Positions 6,605 to 15,039 of a stretch of DNA of 40,940 nucleotides are shown in pieces. Position 1 is the first letter of the stretch; each line of letters opens with the position of its first letter. Made by a program: the position numbers and the translations under genes. The notes below the pieces were generated by a model. The model ran no database searches and was not told the origin of the DNA. It worked only from the letters and a program-made list of their open reading frames with translations. Origin of the DNA: a virus; IMG/VR virus record IMGVR_UViG_3300025853_000214, positions 1-40,940 of that record. The stretch is one strand, 5' to 3'.

Positions 6605-7514
6605 CGTATTCAAAGATAGAGGATTTCAAAAGATAGACAAAGCAGTCAATCAGTCCATTGCTATAGTTAAACAAGCTAAGCTTGGTCAACGTAATGTGCT
6701 AGCTACATCATGGAAGCGCTTAAACAAGAACTTACTAGGTGGTTTACAGAAAGGTAAGATGTATGTTATTGCAGGTCGTCCTGGTGTTGGTAAATCAGCA
6801 TTCAGTAATCAACTTGTATTTGATGTACTAGATACTAATCCTACTAAGTCTATTATAGTATTGTATTGGACATTCGAGATGCCCGGTTACCAACAGGTAA
6901 TGCGTAGCGCTTCAAAGGATGTTAAGAAACAAATGGCAGACTTATTGTCTGTAGAATCACCATTGTCAGACATAGACTTTAAAACCTATGCATCCAAGGT
7001 ACAGAAGTATGGGCACTATCCTATTTACTTTAACAACATACCTAGGACAATGGAGTATATCATGCAGACTAACGAAGAACTATTCTTGCAGCATCCTAAT
7101 CACACAGTTATCAACTTGTTTGACCACTCACGTTTGATCCGGGGTAATGAAGAGACAGAGCTTCGTAGACTTAACACTATATCTAAAGGATGTATGTGGA
7201 TGCAGTCTAAGCTTGGTGTTATTAATATACTACTATCTCAGCTTAACCGTAACATAGAACAAGAGCATCGTGCAAAGAATCAGTATCAGCCACTACTAAC
7301 AGACTTGTTTGGGGGTGACTCTATTGGTCAAGATGCGCATGTTGTTATGATACTTAATAGGCCTTATGATTTGTATGGTATTACAGATTCATACTGCGGT
7401 GAGAACCCTGAAGGTCTACTAGCATGTCATATGGAGAAGAACCGTGATGGTTTACTTGGTATGATTGGGTATGAAGCAGATATGTCTACATTTACTATTA
7501 AAGAAAGAACGTGA
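6567..7514 (+). CDS. DnaB-type replicative helicase (RecA-fold ATPase)
   Basis: This is the ring helicase that unwinds DNA at the phage fork. The protein matches the C-terminal ATPase domain of DnaB: Walker A GRPGVGKS (residues 70-77), YWTFEMPGYQ at the motif 1a Glu position, a Walker B-like strand VINLFDHSRLI, LLSQLNR, and the late GGDSIGQDAHVVMILNR motif near the arginine finger region. It has only about 55 residues before the ATPase domain, so the usual DnaB N-terminal collar is absent or very reduced; 315 residues is short for DnaB. It overlaps the gene before it by 38 bases and shares GTGA with the next gene. Confidence 0.9.
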   Translation: MEEKKPESHVASDVFKDRGFQKIDKAVNQSIAIVKQAKLGQRNVLATSWKRLNKNLLGGLQKGKMYVIAGRPGVGKSAFSNQLVFDVLDTNPTKSIIVLYWTFEMPGYQQVMRSASKDVKKQMADLLSVESPLSDIDFKTYASKVQKYGHYPIYFNNIPRTMEYIMQTNEELFLQHPNHTVINLFDHSRLIRGNEETELRRLNTISKGCMWMQSKLGVINILLSQLNRNIEQEHRAKNQYQPLLTDLFGGDSIGQDAHVVMILNRPYDLYGITDSYCGENPEGLLACHMEKNRDGLLGMIGYEADMSTFTIKERT

Positions 7515-8365
7515 TAACTGAAGTTACTAGAAAGACATTTACCATACGAGCGTCTGGTAGGTCTACAGATTTTATCACACCTAGCTTTGGTCACGGATGT
7601 TTGTATGATTGTAGTTATTGCTACATGAAACGACACAAGCCTGATGGTTTGACTATTGCAAAGAATATAGGTGATATACTTACAGAGGTAAACAATCACG
7701 CATACTTTACACCAGTAGATAAACCTAATCAAACTCATGCAGAGTACACAACTTATGATATAAGCTGTAACGAAGACTTTGCATTGCATGCTAAGTATCA
7801 CGATTGGAGACGCATCTTTGAATTCTTTAGAACTCACCCGGTTGCTATGGCTAGTTTTGCTACTAAGTATGTAAACAATAATCTTCTTACGTATAATCCG
7901 CAAGGTAAAGTACGTATAAGGTTTAGTCTGATGCCGCAGAAGATGTCAGACATACACGAGCCTAACACCTCAAAGATACATGATAGGATAAATGCTATCA
8001 ATAGATTTGTAGATGCAGGCTATGATGTACATGTCAACTTTAGTCCTGTCATAGTGTATGACGGGTGGTTAGATGACTACGCTCAGTTATTCAAAGACCT
8101 GGATGATGCTGTGCTCTATAAAGATAAAGTGCTAGCGGAAGTTATCTTCCTTACACATAACTTTAAAAAGCACAAAGTCAACTTACAGAGGCACCCAAAT
8201 GCTGAAGTAACACTATGGACACCGGATATACAAGAGATTAAGACGTCACAGTATGGTGGCGAGAACCTGAGATATAAACTTGAATTCAAGGGTAAGTTTA
8301 TACAGCAGTTTAAAGAATTGCACAGGAGTATTATTCCTTGGAACACTATTAGATATATATTTTAA
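7511..8365 (+). CDS. radical SAM protein, spore photoproduct lyase-like
   Basis: The motif C30-x3-C34-x2-C37 (GCLYDCSYCY) binds the 4Fe-4S cluster of radical SAM enzymes. Beyond it, the core resembles SplB-type spore photoproduct lyase: ATKYV, then GKVRIRFSLMP, an EPNTSKIHDRINAINR segment, AGYDVHVNFSPVI and YDGWLDDYAQLFKDL follow the order seen in that family. C86 (DISCNED) lies where I recall SplB keeping its hydrogen-donating cysteine; that comparison is from memory. SPL enzymes reverse a UV thymine dimer in DNA, so the phage may use this to repair UV damage or act on another DNA or nucleotide radical substrate. The start is GTG 7511, overlapping the DnaB stop. It is 284 residues, slightly short for SplB. 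Confidence 0.8.
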   Translation: MITEVTRKTFTIRASGRSTDFITPSFGHGCLYDCSYCYMKRHKPDGLTIAKNIGDILTEVNNHAYFTPVDKPNQTHAEYTTYDISCNEDFALHAKYHDWRRIFEFFRTHPVAMASFATKYVNNNLLTYNPQGKVRIRFSLMPQKMSDIHEPNTSKIHDRINAINRFVDAGYDVHVNFSPVIVYDGWLDDYAQLFKDLDDAVLYKDKVLAEVIFLTHNFKKHKVNLQRHPNAEVTLWTPDIQEIKTSQYGGENLRYKLEFKGKFIQQFKELHRSIIPWNTIRYIF

Positions 8366-8367
8366 TT

Positions 8368-9066
8368 ATGGAACTACCAAAAACTGTGGTAAAGGCGAGC
8401 CGTAAGTCGCCTAAGAACATGATAATCTATGGTCCACCTAAGATAGGTAAGACTACAGTATTGTCACAACTAAAAGATTGTTTGATTATTGACTTGGAGG
8501 ATGGCTCTGATATGGTTGACGCCCTAAAAGTCAAAGTTAACAACTTGAAAGAACTTGGAGAGGTTGGTAAAGCAATCATCAAAGAGGGAAAGCCGTACAA
8601 GTATATTGCTGTTGACACTATCTCAAAGCTTGAGGAATGGTGTGAAGCTGAAGCAAAAGTATTGTACATGCAAACTCCTATGGGTAAGAACTTTGATCAA
8701 AAGAACCCTGGTGCATCAGTCCTATCATTGCCTAATGGCGCTGGCTATTTATACTTACGTATAGCCTACAAGAAATGGATAGACAGATTGAACAAGCTAG
8801 CGGATCATGTGATCTTAGTTGGACACTTGAAGGATAAAATGCTTGAGAAGAAAGGCAAAGAGGTTGCTGTAAAGGACCTTGATTTGACTGGTAAGATCAA
8901 GCAAATTACATGCGCTAATGCTGACGCTGTTGGTTATATATTTAGAGAGGAAGATGAAACTATGATTTCGTTTAATTCTTTAGATGATGTGACAGCTGGC
9001 TCACGTTGTAATCACTTAAAGGGAGAGACCATGCCCTTAGACTGGTCTAAAATATTTATTGATTAA
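8368..9066 (+). CDS. Sak4-like/AAA_24 RecA-fold ATPase
   Basis: This P-loop ATPase has Walker A GPPKIGKTT (residues 22-30), an early acidic strand LIIDLEDGSD, and Walker B-like YIAVDTIS (D83), followed by ILVGHLKDK. This layout matches the phage nucleotide-binding family that includes Sak4, a short Rad51/RecA-like recombinase working with phage SSB in single-strand annealing. The protein has no helicase motifs or zinc site, and 232 residues is the usual size. Two genes later comes an SSB-like protein, the partner expected for Sak4. It begins after a two-base gap from the previous stop with an AT-rich leader. A general AAA ATPase role cannot be excluded. Confidence 0.8.
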   Translation: MELPKTVVKASRKSPKNMIIYGPPKIGKTTVLSQLKDCLIIDLEDGSDMVDALKVKVNNLKELGEVGKAIIKEGKPYKYIAVDTISKLEEWCEAEAKVLYMQTPMGKNFDQKNPGASVLSLPNGAGYLYLRIAYKKWIDRLNKLADHVILVGHLKDKMLEKKGKEVAVKDLDLTGKIKQITCANADAVGYIFREEDETMISFNSLDDVTAGSRCNHLKGETMPLDWSKIFID

Positions 9067-9085
9067 CCGCTTAAATTTTAAAAAA

Positions 9086-9484
9086 ATGATTGAAGCACGC
9101 ACAAACGGTAATACTGCACAAACAGAAATTTCAAACTCTAACAAAACAGTAACACCAAAAACTATTACAGTATCTATGATTCTGGAAGACTTAGATAACG
9201 GTATTGACCGTACAGGTATTCAGGAAAAGTATGGTCTTGAAAAGTGGGAAGTAACACAGATGTTCCAGCACCCAACATTGAAGGGTAAGAAAGCTAGAAA
9301 GATCCGTAAGTTGTCTTTCAACTTTGTAGATGATACTACTACTGAGAATCCTAACCAGACTAGTATCCCTGTAGAGACTGCACCAGATGTGGATGTACAT
9401 ACAGAAGCATCTATGATTGTGGAAGCTACACCAGAGTTACAAGACTTTGATGAAGAAGATGATACAGACGAATTTGATTATTAA
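9086..9484 (+). CDS. acidic-tailed hypothetical protein between Sak4 and SSB (132 aa)
   Basis: I do not recognise the family. From about residue 25 it has a helix-turn-helix-like stretch (VSMILEDLDNGIDRTGIQEK, then YGLEKWEVTQMF) followed by a basic segment KGKKARKIRK, so a small DNA-binding head is plausible. The last 60 residues are low-complexity and very acidic, ending in EEDDTDEFDY, similar in character to the acidic tails by which SSB proteins contact partners. I chose ATG 9086; an in-frame TTG at 9059 would overlap the ATPase gene and is less likely. Its place between Sak4-like and SSB-like genes suggests a recombination or replication accessory role. Confidence 0.7.
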   Translation: MIEARTNGNTAQTEISNSNKTVTPKTITVSMILEDLDNGIDRTGIQEKYGLEKWEVTQMFQHPTLKGKKARKIRKLSFNFVDDTTTENPNQTSIPVETAPDVDVHTEASMIVEATPELQDFDEEDDTDEFDY

Positions 9485-9505
9485 TTATTAAAACTATTTT
9501 AAATT

Positions 9506-10258
9506 ATGGCTATTAAAAGCAATGACAGTAATGTCGAAGTAGCAAATGGTGGAGTAAAACTATACTCTGGTCTTGCTAATTTTAAAGTGATTGCAGTTAA
9601 CCCTACGTTAGCTGAGTTACACGAGTTAGGTATTATGGTAAAACAAGATCCTAACTATTTTGTAGACTTGAATGGAACAGAGTATTTTAAACTATGCTTC
9701 TGGGTTAAGAATGATGACCTTACTACAAGGTTTGAGATCTTAATGAACTCTGAAGAGAGAATATCTAAATCAGGTAAGCATCAATGGATGAACAATGTAG
9801 GTCAATCTACATGGTCTGATGGTGAGCCTGAGTATGATTGGTTTAAGAAAGAGGGTCTACGTAAAGCATTGACTGGTGAGGAAACTCTTATTAACTTTGT
9901 TAAGCAGTGGGCTAATGTTGCTAATGGTGACGAAGCTTATTTTGAGAGTATAGCTAAAATTGTTAAAGGTGATGTAGCTGAAGTGAGAGCTTTAGTTGGG
10001 TTACTAGCAAGCAATGAAGTTAGACTATTGATCGGTGTCAAAGATGGTAAGTACCAGACTGTATACACAAAAGTATTTGGTCGTGTAAAGCCACAAAGAG
10101 ATGACATCTTTGCTAAGAATCTTAATGATGAGTACGGCGCATTCAATGCTGAGTTTGATACTACTCTTGGATGGGGTGTGTTTACTCCTGAACTAGCTGT
10201 AGTAGCTCCAGACGCAGACACTGAAGAAGTTGTTTCAGAAGAAGACGATTGGGTGTAA
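9506..10258 (+). CDS. ssb: probable phage single-stranded DNA-binding protein
   Basis: The 250-residue protein has a beta-rich body (LYSGLANFKVIAVNPT near the start, FKLCFWVKNDD, RLLIGVKDGKYQTVYTKVFG later) consistent with an OB-fold, and finishes in a short acidic tail ending SEEDDWV, like the acidic protein-interaction tails of SSBs. The N-terminal pattern resembles what I recall of SSBs in crAss-like phages. It would coat single-stranded DNA at the fork and aid the Sak4-like ATPase encoded two genes upstream. It is the last gene before a strong terminator, so it closes the first replication block. Without a profile search the SSB call remains a good inference, not proof. Confidence 0.7.
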   Translation: MAIKSNDSNVEVANGGVKLYSGLANFKVIAVNPTLAELHELGIMVKQDPNYFVDLNGTEYFKLCFWVKNDDLTTRFEILMNSEERISKSGKHQWMNNVGQSTWSDGEPEYDWFKKEGLRKALTGEETLINFVKQWANVANGDEAYFESIAKIVKGDVAEVRALVGLLASNEVRLLIGVKDGKYQTVYTKVFGRVKPQRDDIFAKNLNDEYGAFNAEFDTTLGWGVFTPELAVVAPDADTEEVVSEEDDWV

Positions 10259-10284
10259 GCTCATAATATTATTACTAATATAAA

Positions 10285-10314
10285 AGTGGGGAGTGTAACA
10301 GCTCCCCATTTTTT
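10285..10314 (+). terminator. strong intrinsic terminator after the SSB-like gene
   Basis: TGGGGAG (10287-10293) pairs with CTCCCCA (10302-10308) around an 8-base loop, followed by six Ts (10309-10314) that also face the As upstream. This is the clearest rho-independent terminator in the window and splits the replication genes into two transcription blocks. No full Bacteroidota promoter was seen in the 18 bases left before the primase ATG, so some read-through may feed the primase. Confidence 0.9.
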
Positions 10315-10331
10315 ATTAAATTAGCAAGCTT

Positions 10332-11324
10332 ATGATTAATAGTAGAAATAGCGATGTACATTTGTCAAAGGACATGGTATTGAGCAAGATAAGAGAGATA
10401 GATATATTCTCATATTACTGTACCCCTTTCAAAGAGCTTGGTTCCCCGTTCTGTAGTGATCTACGTGAAGATAATAGTCCATCAGTGTCTATTATACTTT
10501 GGAAAGGTAGGCTGTTATACAAAGATTTTGGTCATCCTGATCATACTTTTGATTGCTTCTCATACATATGTTGTAAGTATAATTGTAATTTCTTTGAAGC
10601 TTTGCGAATCATTGATAATGATTTTGGATTGAAGCTTGGATCTGTTAATAGTGCAGCAGCATTTACAAAAGGTTATATGGCACTCAGGTCTTCTAAGACT
10701 GTAAAAGTTAAGCGTGCTATTAGTATTAGGAAAAAGTCTAGGCCTTGGATGAAAAAAGATGCAGAGTTTTGGTCAAAGTATTTGATAAGTAAAAAAACTT
10801 TATGTACTTTTGGGGTCTCACCTATTTCACACTATTGGATAAATGAGCACAGGTTTTCTTGTGAGCTAACTTATGCATACAAAATAGGTAACAAATATAA
10901 AATCTACTCACCTTATGAAGAAATTAAATGGATCAGCAACACAACTAAGAAGCATGTGCAAGGTTTTGCGCAGTTACCTGAAAGAGGGGATCTCTGCATT
11001 ATTACTAGTAGTCTCAAAGATGTTATGTGCTTGTTCGAAATGGGTATCTCCGCAGTCGCCTTGCAATCAGAAATGCAAATGCCAGGAGAAGCGTTCATCA
11101 AAATGGTACAAAGTAGATTTAAAAAGGTAGCTTTATTTTACGATAACGATTTTAATAATCCTAACAACCCTGGTCAGAGTATGGCTAGTAAAATATGCAA
11201 AGAGTTTTATCCTTTGCCTAACATATATTTACCAGAGGATTACGGATGCAAAGATCTATCAGATTATATAGCTAAATTTAGAAGTACAGAAGGACTAAAA
11301 ACAATTATACAACTACAAATATGA
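10332..11324 (+). CDS. DnaG-type primase with variant TOPRIM site
   Basis: The layout is that of a short DnaG-like phage primase. The N-terminal region (about residues 25-95) follows the CHC2 zinc domain pattern (SPFCSDLREDNSPS ... KDFG ... TFDCFSYI), but the usual zinc Cys/His pairs are mostly replaced, so it may fold without metal. The C-terminal TOPRIM region has CIITSSLKDVMCL (222-234) where the normal catalytic motif has a Glu (hhhEG), then LFYDNDFNNPG with D271 and D273 for metal binding. The Glu is replaced by Ser/Thr, a variant I recall in other phage primase-like proteins. It would make RNA primers for the DnaB/PolA fork. It shares ATGA with the next gene. Confidence 0.8.
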   Translation: MINSRNSDVHLSKDMVLSKIREIDIFSYYCTPFKELGSPFCSDLREDNSPSVSIILWKGRLLYKDFGHPDHTFDCFSYICCKYNCNFFEALRIIDNDFGLKLGSVNSAAAFTKGYMALRSSKTVKVKRAISIRKKSRPWMKKDAEFWSKYLISKKTLCTFGVSPISHYWINEHRFSCELTYAYKIGNKYKIYSPYEEIKWISNTTKKHVQGFAQLPERGDLCIITSSLKDVMCLFEMGISAVALQSEMQMPGEAFIKMVQSRFKKVALFYDNDFNNPNNPGQSMASKICKEFYPLPNIYLPEDYGCKDLSDYIAKFRSTEGLKTIIQLQI

Positions 11325-11590
11325 GTAACAGGGAGCCTGGAAAATTTAAATATAAAACCAATAAAGAAGTTAGACGTAAGATAGATAAAATTCTACATGA
11401 CACTGTAATTATGTTTGCCAACCTGGGCACTGGTACACCACTAGACGTGGGCAGTAAACCAGAAGCAAAGAGATTAGAAGTAGAAATGTTAGATAAAATT
11501 AAAGATATTGACGAAGACTTTTACTACGACAGGCTTAAGATACAACGCAGTGAAGAGAAGAACGAAACAAACAAAGAACAAGAAAGTTAG
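11321..11590 (+). CDS. charged helical hypothetical protein (89 aa)
   Basis: This small, highly charged protein appears mostly helical: Lys/Arg-rich at the N terminus, with a short Gly/Thr-rich loop (LGTGTPLDVG) in the middle and an acidic, Glu/Lys-rich tail ending NETNKEQES. The ATG overlaps the primase stop (ATGA), so its translation is coupled to primase. Its last 83 bases overlap the endonuclease I gene in another frame. I do not recognise a family; its place suggests a primase or resolvase accessory protein. Confidence 0.65.
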   Translation: MSNREPGKFKYKTNKEVRRKIDKILHDTVIMFANLGTGTPLDVGSKPEAKRLEVEMLDKIKDIDEDFYYDRLKIQRSEEKNETNKEQES

Positions 11591-12005
11591 GAATGCAGTT
11601 TCTAAAGTATACAAAGGCATTAAGTTTAGATCTAAACTAGAGCTATTTACATACAAGAAATTAGAAGAAGCAGGAATAAAATCTTTATATGAAAAGAAGA
11701 AGTATGTTCTTATGGACGGGTTTCGCTTTGAACAAGAGAGTATCGAGCCAAGTAACAAAAAAGCTACAAAAGGAGAGTATATAAATAATGCTGACAAGGT
11801 CAGAGATATTACGTACACACCAGATTTTGTAGATCCTAATGGTAAATGGATTATAGAGGTCAAAGGCTTTGCTAACGACGTCTTTCCTTTGAAATGGAAA
11901 TTATTTAAAAAACACCTTCAAGACGCAGGCGATCCGCCTGTACTATACCTACCTAAGAATCAAGGTCAGGTAATCAAAACAATAGAATTAATTAAACAAC
12001 TTTAA
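11508..12005 (+). CDS. T7 endonuclease I-like Holliday junction resolvase
   Basis: The core resembles phage T7 endonuclease I, which cuts four-way junctions and branched DNA. It has KFRSKLELFTYKKLEEAGIK with the first acidic residue, then TYTPDF, then IIEVKG carrying the E-x-K of the PD-(D/E)XK fold. In the cell it would resolve recombination and replication intermediates before packaging, and may help break down host DNA. The start is uncertain: the frame opens at a TTG at 11508, 83 bases inside the previous gene, and no in-frame ATG occurs before the conserved core, so TTG 11508 or another non-ATG codon must be used. The N-terminal 30 residues are basic. Confidence 0.85.
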   Translation: MTKTFTTTGLRYNAVKRRTKQTKNKKVRNAVSKVYKGIKFRSKLELFTYKKLEEAGIKSLYEKKKYVLMDGFRFEQESIEPSNKKATKGEYINNADKVRDITYTPDFVDPNGKWIIEVKGFANDVFPLKWKLFKKHLQDAGDPPVLYLPKNQGQVIKTIELIKQL

Positions 12006-12008
12006 TTT

Positions 12009-12320
12009 ATGGAATACACAGAAGAATTGCTCCTCCGTTTGGATGGGCTTGGGATTGATATGTCTAATGGTCCCGTAGACACACTTCGTCAGCTAGATCA
12101 GCTGTACGAAAGTACAAGGTACAACACATTTGGATACCTTGAGGACTTGGAAAAGTTTGATAGAATCTTTGAGCCTGTCTATGGCTTGGCATTCTTTATA
12201 CTAGTTAGAGATGTACGCAAGCAATTTAAAAGAGAGCTTGAGTTTTATAATCTAGCAGTAGAATTAAGAGAAATACACGAACAAACTAAAATTAATAAAC
12301 ATGAGTATAAAAACGATTGA
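12009..12320 (+). CDS. helical hypothetical protein before rIIA (103 aa)
   Basis: This is an unrecognised, mostly helical and fairly acidic protein with many Leu and Glu; no membrane segment or metal-site motif is seen. A hydrophobic patch (VYGLAFFILV) near residue 58 is too short and too flanked by charge to be a convincing membrane helix. It starts three bases after the endonuclease I stop and overlaps the rIIA gene by 20 bases, so it is co-expressed with both. A role with rIIA is possible from the overlap alone. Confidence 0.65.
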   Translation: MEYTEELLLRLDGLGIDMSNGPVDTLRQLDQLYESTRYNTFGYLEDLEKFDRIFEPVYGLAFFILVRDVRKQFKRELEFYNLAVELREIHEQTKINKHEYKND

Positions 12321-15039
12321 CAAACAGATCAAGGGATCTGAAGGTCTAGCAAAGAAGATTAACAAAGGCGCAGAGAAGATGGTCTTTGACATCTTGCAAT
12401 CAACACAGTATTCTACACCTATCCCGTCTACCATACGTGAGTTGGCTACCAATGGTGCCGACGCACAGCGTGAGAAGGAGATGGCTATAGAAATACTAAC
12501 TGGTAAAGCTAATGTAGAAGACTATTATATTGAGCGCCATGGCGAGCAATACAGTGATAGTAACTTTGATATTAGCTATTACAGCCTGGATCATTTAGAT
12601 ACAGAGAACAACGACGTACTAATTACATACAAAGAGAATGAAGGAACAGGATACTGCGATGTAGTTACGATAAAGGACCACGGTGTTGGTATTGGTGAGC
12701 GTCGTTTGGAAGGTGTGCTTGAGCTTGGTTATTCAACTAAGCGTAACACAGCTGAGAACTTTGGTGCGTTTGGTCTTGGTGCTAAGGTTGCATTGTCAAC
12801 CGGTGTAGATTTCTATACTATAGAGACTGTGCACAATGGTAAGAGGTTCAAGATGAACTGTTACAATTACAAGACAGACTTTATTATACCTGCATTTAAC
12901 CCAGGACTAGGTCAGTCTAATCCTTACATTACACTTAGTGATGGAACGAAGGTATACTACGAAGATGCCAAAGCAAAGAATCAGACCATAATATCGTTTG
13001 GGGTCAAAAAGCACAACAGACGAGATTACCGTGATGCAGTTGAAGAGCAGCTGATGTATATGCCTAACATTAGATTTAAGCGTATTGCAGAAGATGGCTA
13101 TGAAAGGGAAGAGAATATCCACCCAAAGATTATGCATAACTCTGATAACTTGATTATCTCTGACACATATTTGTTCAGTAAACCTCACATTGTATTGACT
13201 AAAGATGTAGGCGCACCAACCGGTGTTAACTACGGCTTTGTTGATTTTCGTGAGCTAGAGATGCAGCAGATGTGGGGACCTATAGCTTTCAAGTGTCCTG
13301 CAAGACAAGTAATCAATGACCCAGAAACTGGTGAAGAGATTGTATTGCAAGAGGGTGTAGATGTTACGCCGTCACGTGAGAAGGTGATATGGAATGAGAA
13401 CACTAAAGAGTATATCAAGTCTGTAATTCAAGCAGCTGCTGATGAGGCTAGTGAGATTGTACAAGAAGAGCTTAAGCAAACAGATTTTATTTCTTGGTTG
13501 ATAGCTTGTAAGCAAGTCTTGACTAAAGCTGATAGCGGTAGTGTACTTGGTAGATTGTCTAACATCATTGACCAGGAGCAACTCAAGCCTAAGTTTGGCC
13601 CAGACCCTAGACTTAAGAACGAATCTGTAAAAGCTTTGTTTGCAGGTATGAAGGTTGAGGTTATAACTAAAGTTAGAGACTACAGAAATGGTGAAGATAT
13701 TATTGATAGAAGCGCTATTGAGAACTACAGCCAATTGAGAGAAAATAACATCTTTATAATGGGCGAAGAGAATCATAGCAAGTACAAAGATATGTATCTT
13801 ATACACAAGTGTGAAGGTCCTATTATTTGTATTAAGTCTGCAGAGTTTAGCTCTGGCCTTACTCTTGACTCTGCTGAGAACAAGAAAAGACATGCTAGGC
13901 GCATAGCTAAACGTGCTAGAGTTCTTGAGCTAATTACTGAGTCTACTCACAGTCGTAACTATGACGACATGGAGATAGATGAAGAGTGGCTAGAAGAATA
14001 CAAGGACGAGATTGCTAAAGCTAAGGAGATTGCACAGTTCGAGAACATCACACCAGCTGAACGTCGTAAGATAGAAGAGCGTATGGTTGCATACACTTTT
14101 AGATACAACGAAAAGTACTGGCATAGCTCAGGCAGTGATTACCGCTACATTAGAGATAAGATTGAACCAAAGGTAAAAGATCTTATGAAGACTCAGCGTA
14201 CTACGTACTATGGTACTGCAGCTGATGATGAGAAACTGATGGTAGCTTGCGGCATGATACATCCTTTTGCTCCTAAAATTCGTCAAGTATACAAAGATAT
14301 GCCTGGGTGGAGAACTCAAGGTGAGGACGATAGACTGTTTTTCTTTGATACTCCAGCTGTTAGACTTGGTAATGGTGAGTTTACAAAACCAACTACTACA
14401 ACTAATGATAAAGGTGAGGTATATCACAATATTAATTTTGATTGGGATACACCACAGATTATCAGAGTCTCACAGAGCAATGTTAAACACATTAGCATGA
14501 ACCCTAATGTTAAACACATTGATGAATTCTTTTTACAACTAACACCTAATGGAGGATACACTATGGATGAACATGCAATTAAGTGGTACACTGCGGATAA
14601 GATGAAGAGTATCACAGATAAGACATATTTATATTGTCTTAAGGATATTAATCTAGATTTGTTTGAAAAGTATGAGGCTGTATATAATGCAGCTGATGTA
14701 GATGTAAGAACAAGTCAGTGGATGAAAGACACTGAGGTATTCGCTATGGTCGAGAAGATTGTGGAAATGCATAACTTCTGCAAAGATAATGATGATGCCG
14801 CTGCTATACAGCAGAAGAGTCGTGAGTTATTTGTGCTAGATGTACCAGAAGCTGTTGGTCAAGACCAAGAGTTGATGGATAAGTTTGATGAGCTTGAAGA
14901 GTGGTCCGAAGGTGTGCATACACTATTGGATTGTATTCCTGATGTAAAATACTCTCCTAACTCTGATTACGGTTTGGATCAAGACCTTATCAAAGAACTT
15001 AAAGTTTACCTGGACGCTAAAGGTAGACTAGATTGGTAA
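12301..15039 (+). CDS. rIIA: rIIA-like GHKL ATPase-fold protein
   Basis: The N-terminal 170 residues carry the GHKL (gyrase/Hsp90/histidine kinase/MutL) ATP-binding motifs: N box E47-x3-N51-x2-D54 (RELATNGAD), G1 box D126-x-G128-x-G130 (KDHGVGIG), and G2 box G155-x2-G158-x-G160-x-K162 (GAFGLGAK). This is the arrangement in phage T4 rIIA, known for its link to lambda exclusion and to the host membrane, though its biochemistry is unclear. At 912 residues it is longer than T4 rIIA; the rest is helical and charged with no membrane helix seen. A 27-base internal tandem repeat lies at 14479-14520. The rIIB-like gene follows after a structured gap of 150 bases, as expected for the pair. Confidence 0.85.
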   Translation: MSIKTIDKQIKGSEGLAKKINKGAEKMVFDILQSTQYSTPIPSTIRELATNGADAQREKEMAIEILTGKANVEDYYIERHGEQYSDSNFDISYYSLDHLDTENNDVLITYKENEGTGYCDVVTIKDHGVGIGERRLEGVLELGYSTKRNTAENFGAFGLGAKVALSTGVDFYTIETVHNGKRFKMNCYNYKTDFIIPAFNPGLGQSNPYITLSDGTKVYYEDAKAKNQTIISFGVKKHNRRDYRDAVEEQLMYMPNIRFKRIAEDGYEREENIHPKIMHNSDNLIISDTYLFSKPHIVLTKDVGAPTGVNYGFVDFRELEMQQMWGPIAFKCPARQVINDPETGEEIVLQEGVDVTPSREKVIWNENTKEYIKSVIQAAADEASEIVQEELKQTDFISWLIACKQVLTKADSGSVLGRLSNIIDQEQLKPKFGPDPRLKNESVKALFAGMKVEVITKVRDYRNGEDIIDRSAIENYSQLRENNIFIMGEENHSKYKDMYLIHKCEGPIICIKSAEFSSGLTLDSAENKKRHARRIAKRARVLELITESTHSRNYDDMEIDEEWLEEYKDEIAKAKEIAQFENITPAERRKIEERMVAYTFRYNEKYWHSSGSDYRYIRDKIEPKVKDLMKTQRTTYYGTAADDEKLMVACGMIHPFAPKIRQVYKDMPGWRTQGEDDRLFFFDTPAVRLGNGEFTKPTTTTNDKGEVYHNINFDWDTPQIIRVSQSNVKHISMNPNVKHIDEFFLQLTPNGGYTMDEHAIKWYTADKMKSITDKTYLYCLKDINLDLFEKYEAVYNAADVDVRTSQWMKDTEVFAMVEKIVEMHNFCKDNDDAAAIQQKSRELFVLDVPEAVGQDQELMDKFDELEEWSEGVHTLLDCIPDVKYSPNSDYGLDQDLIKELKVYLDAKGRLDW
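14479..14520 (+). repeat. two copies of a 15-bp repeat inside rIIA
   Basis: AATGTTAAACACATT occurs at 14479-14493 and again at 14506-14520, in frame and 27 bases apart, giving NVKHI twice. Each copy is itself an inverted repeat (AATGT ... ACATT), so each could form a small hairpin or a two-fold protein site. It may just be a local protein duplication. Confidence 0.6.

Noticed and set aside
7571-7580. DnaA box-like TTTATCACAC
   Set aside because: It lacks a base of the TTATCCACA box, is single and lies inside a coding region; no cluster was seen.
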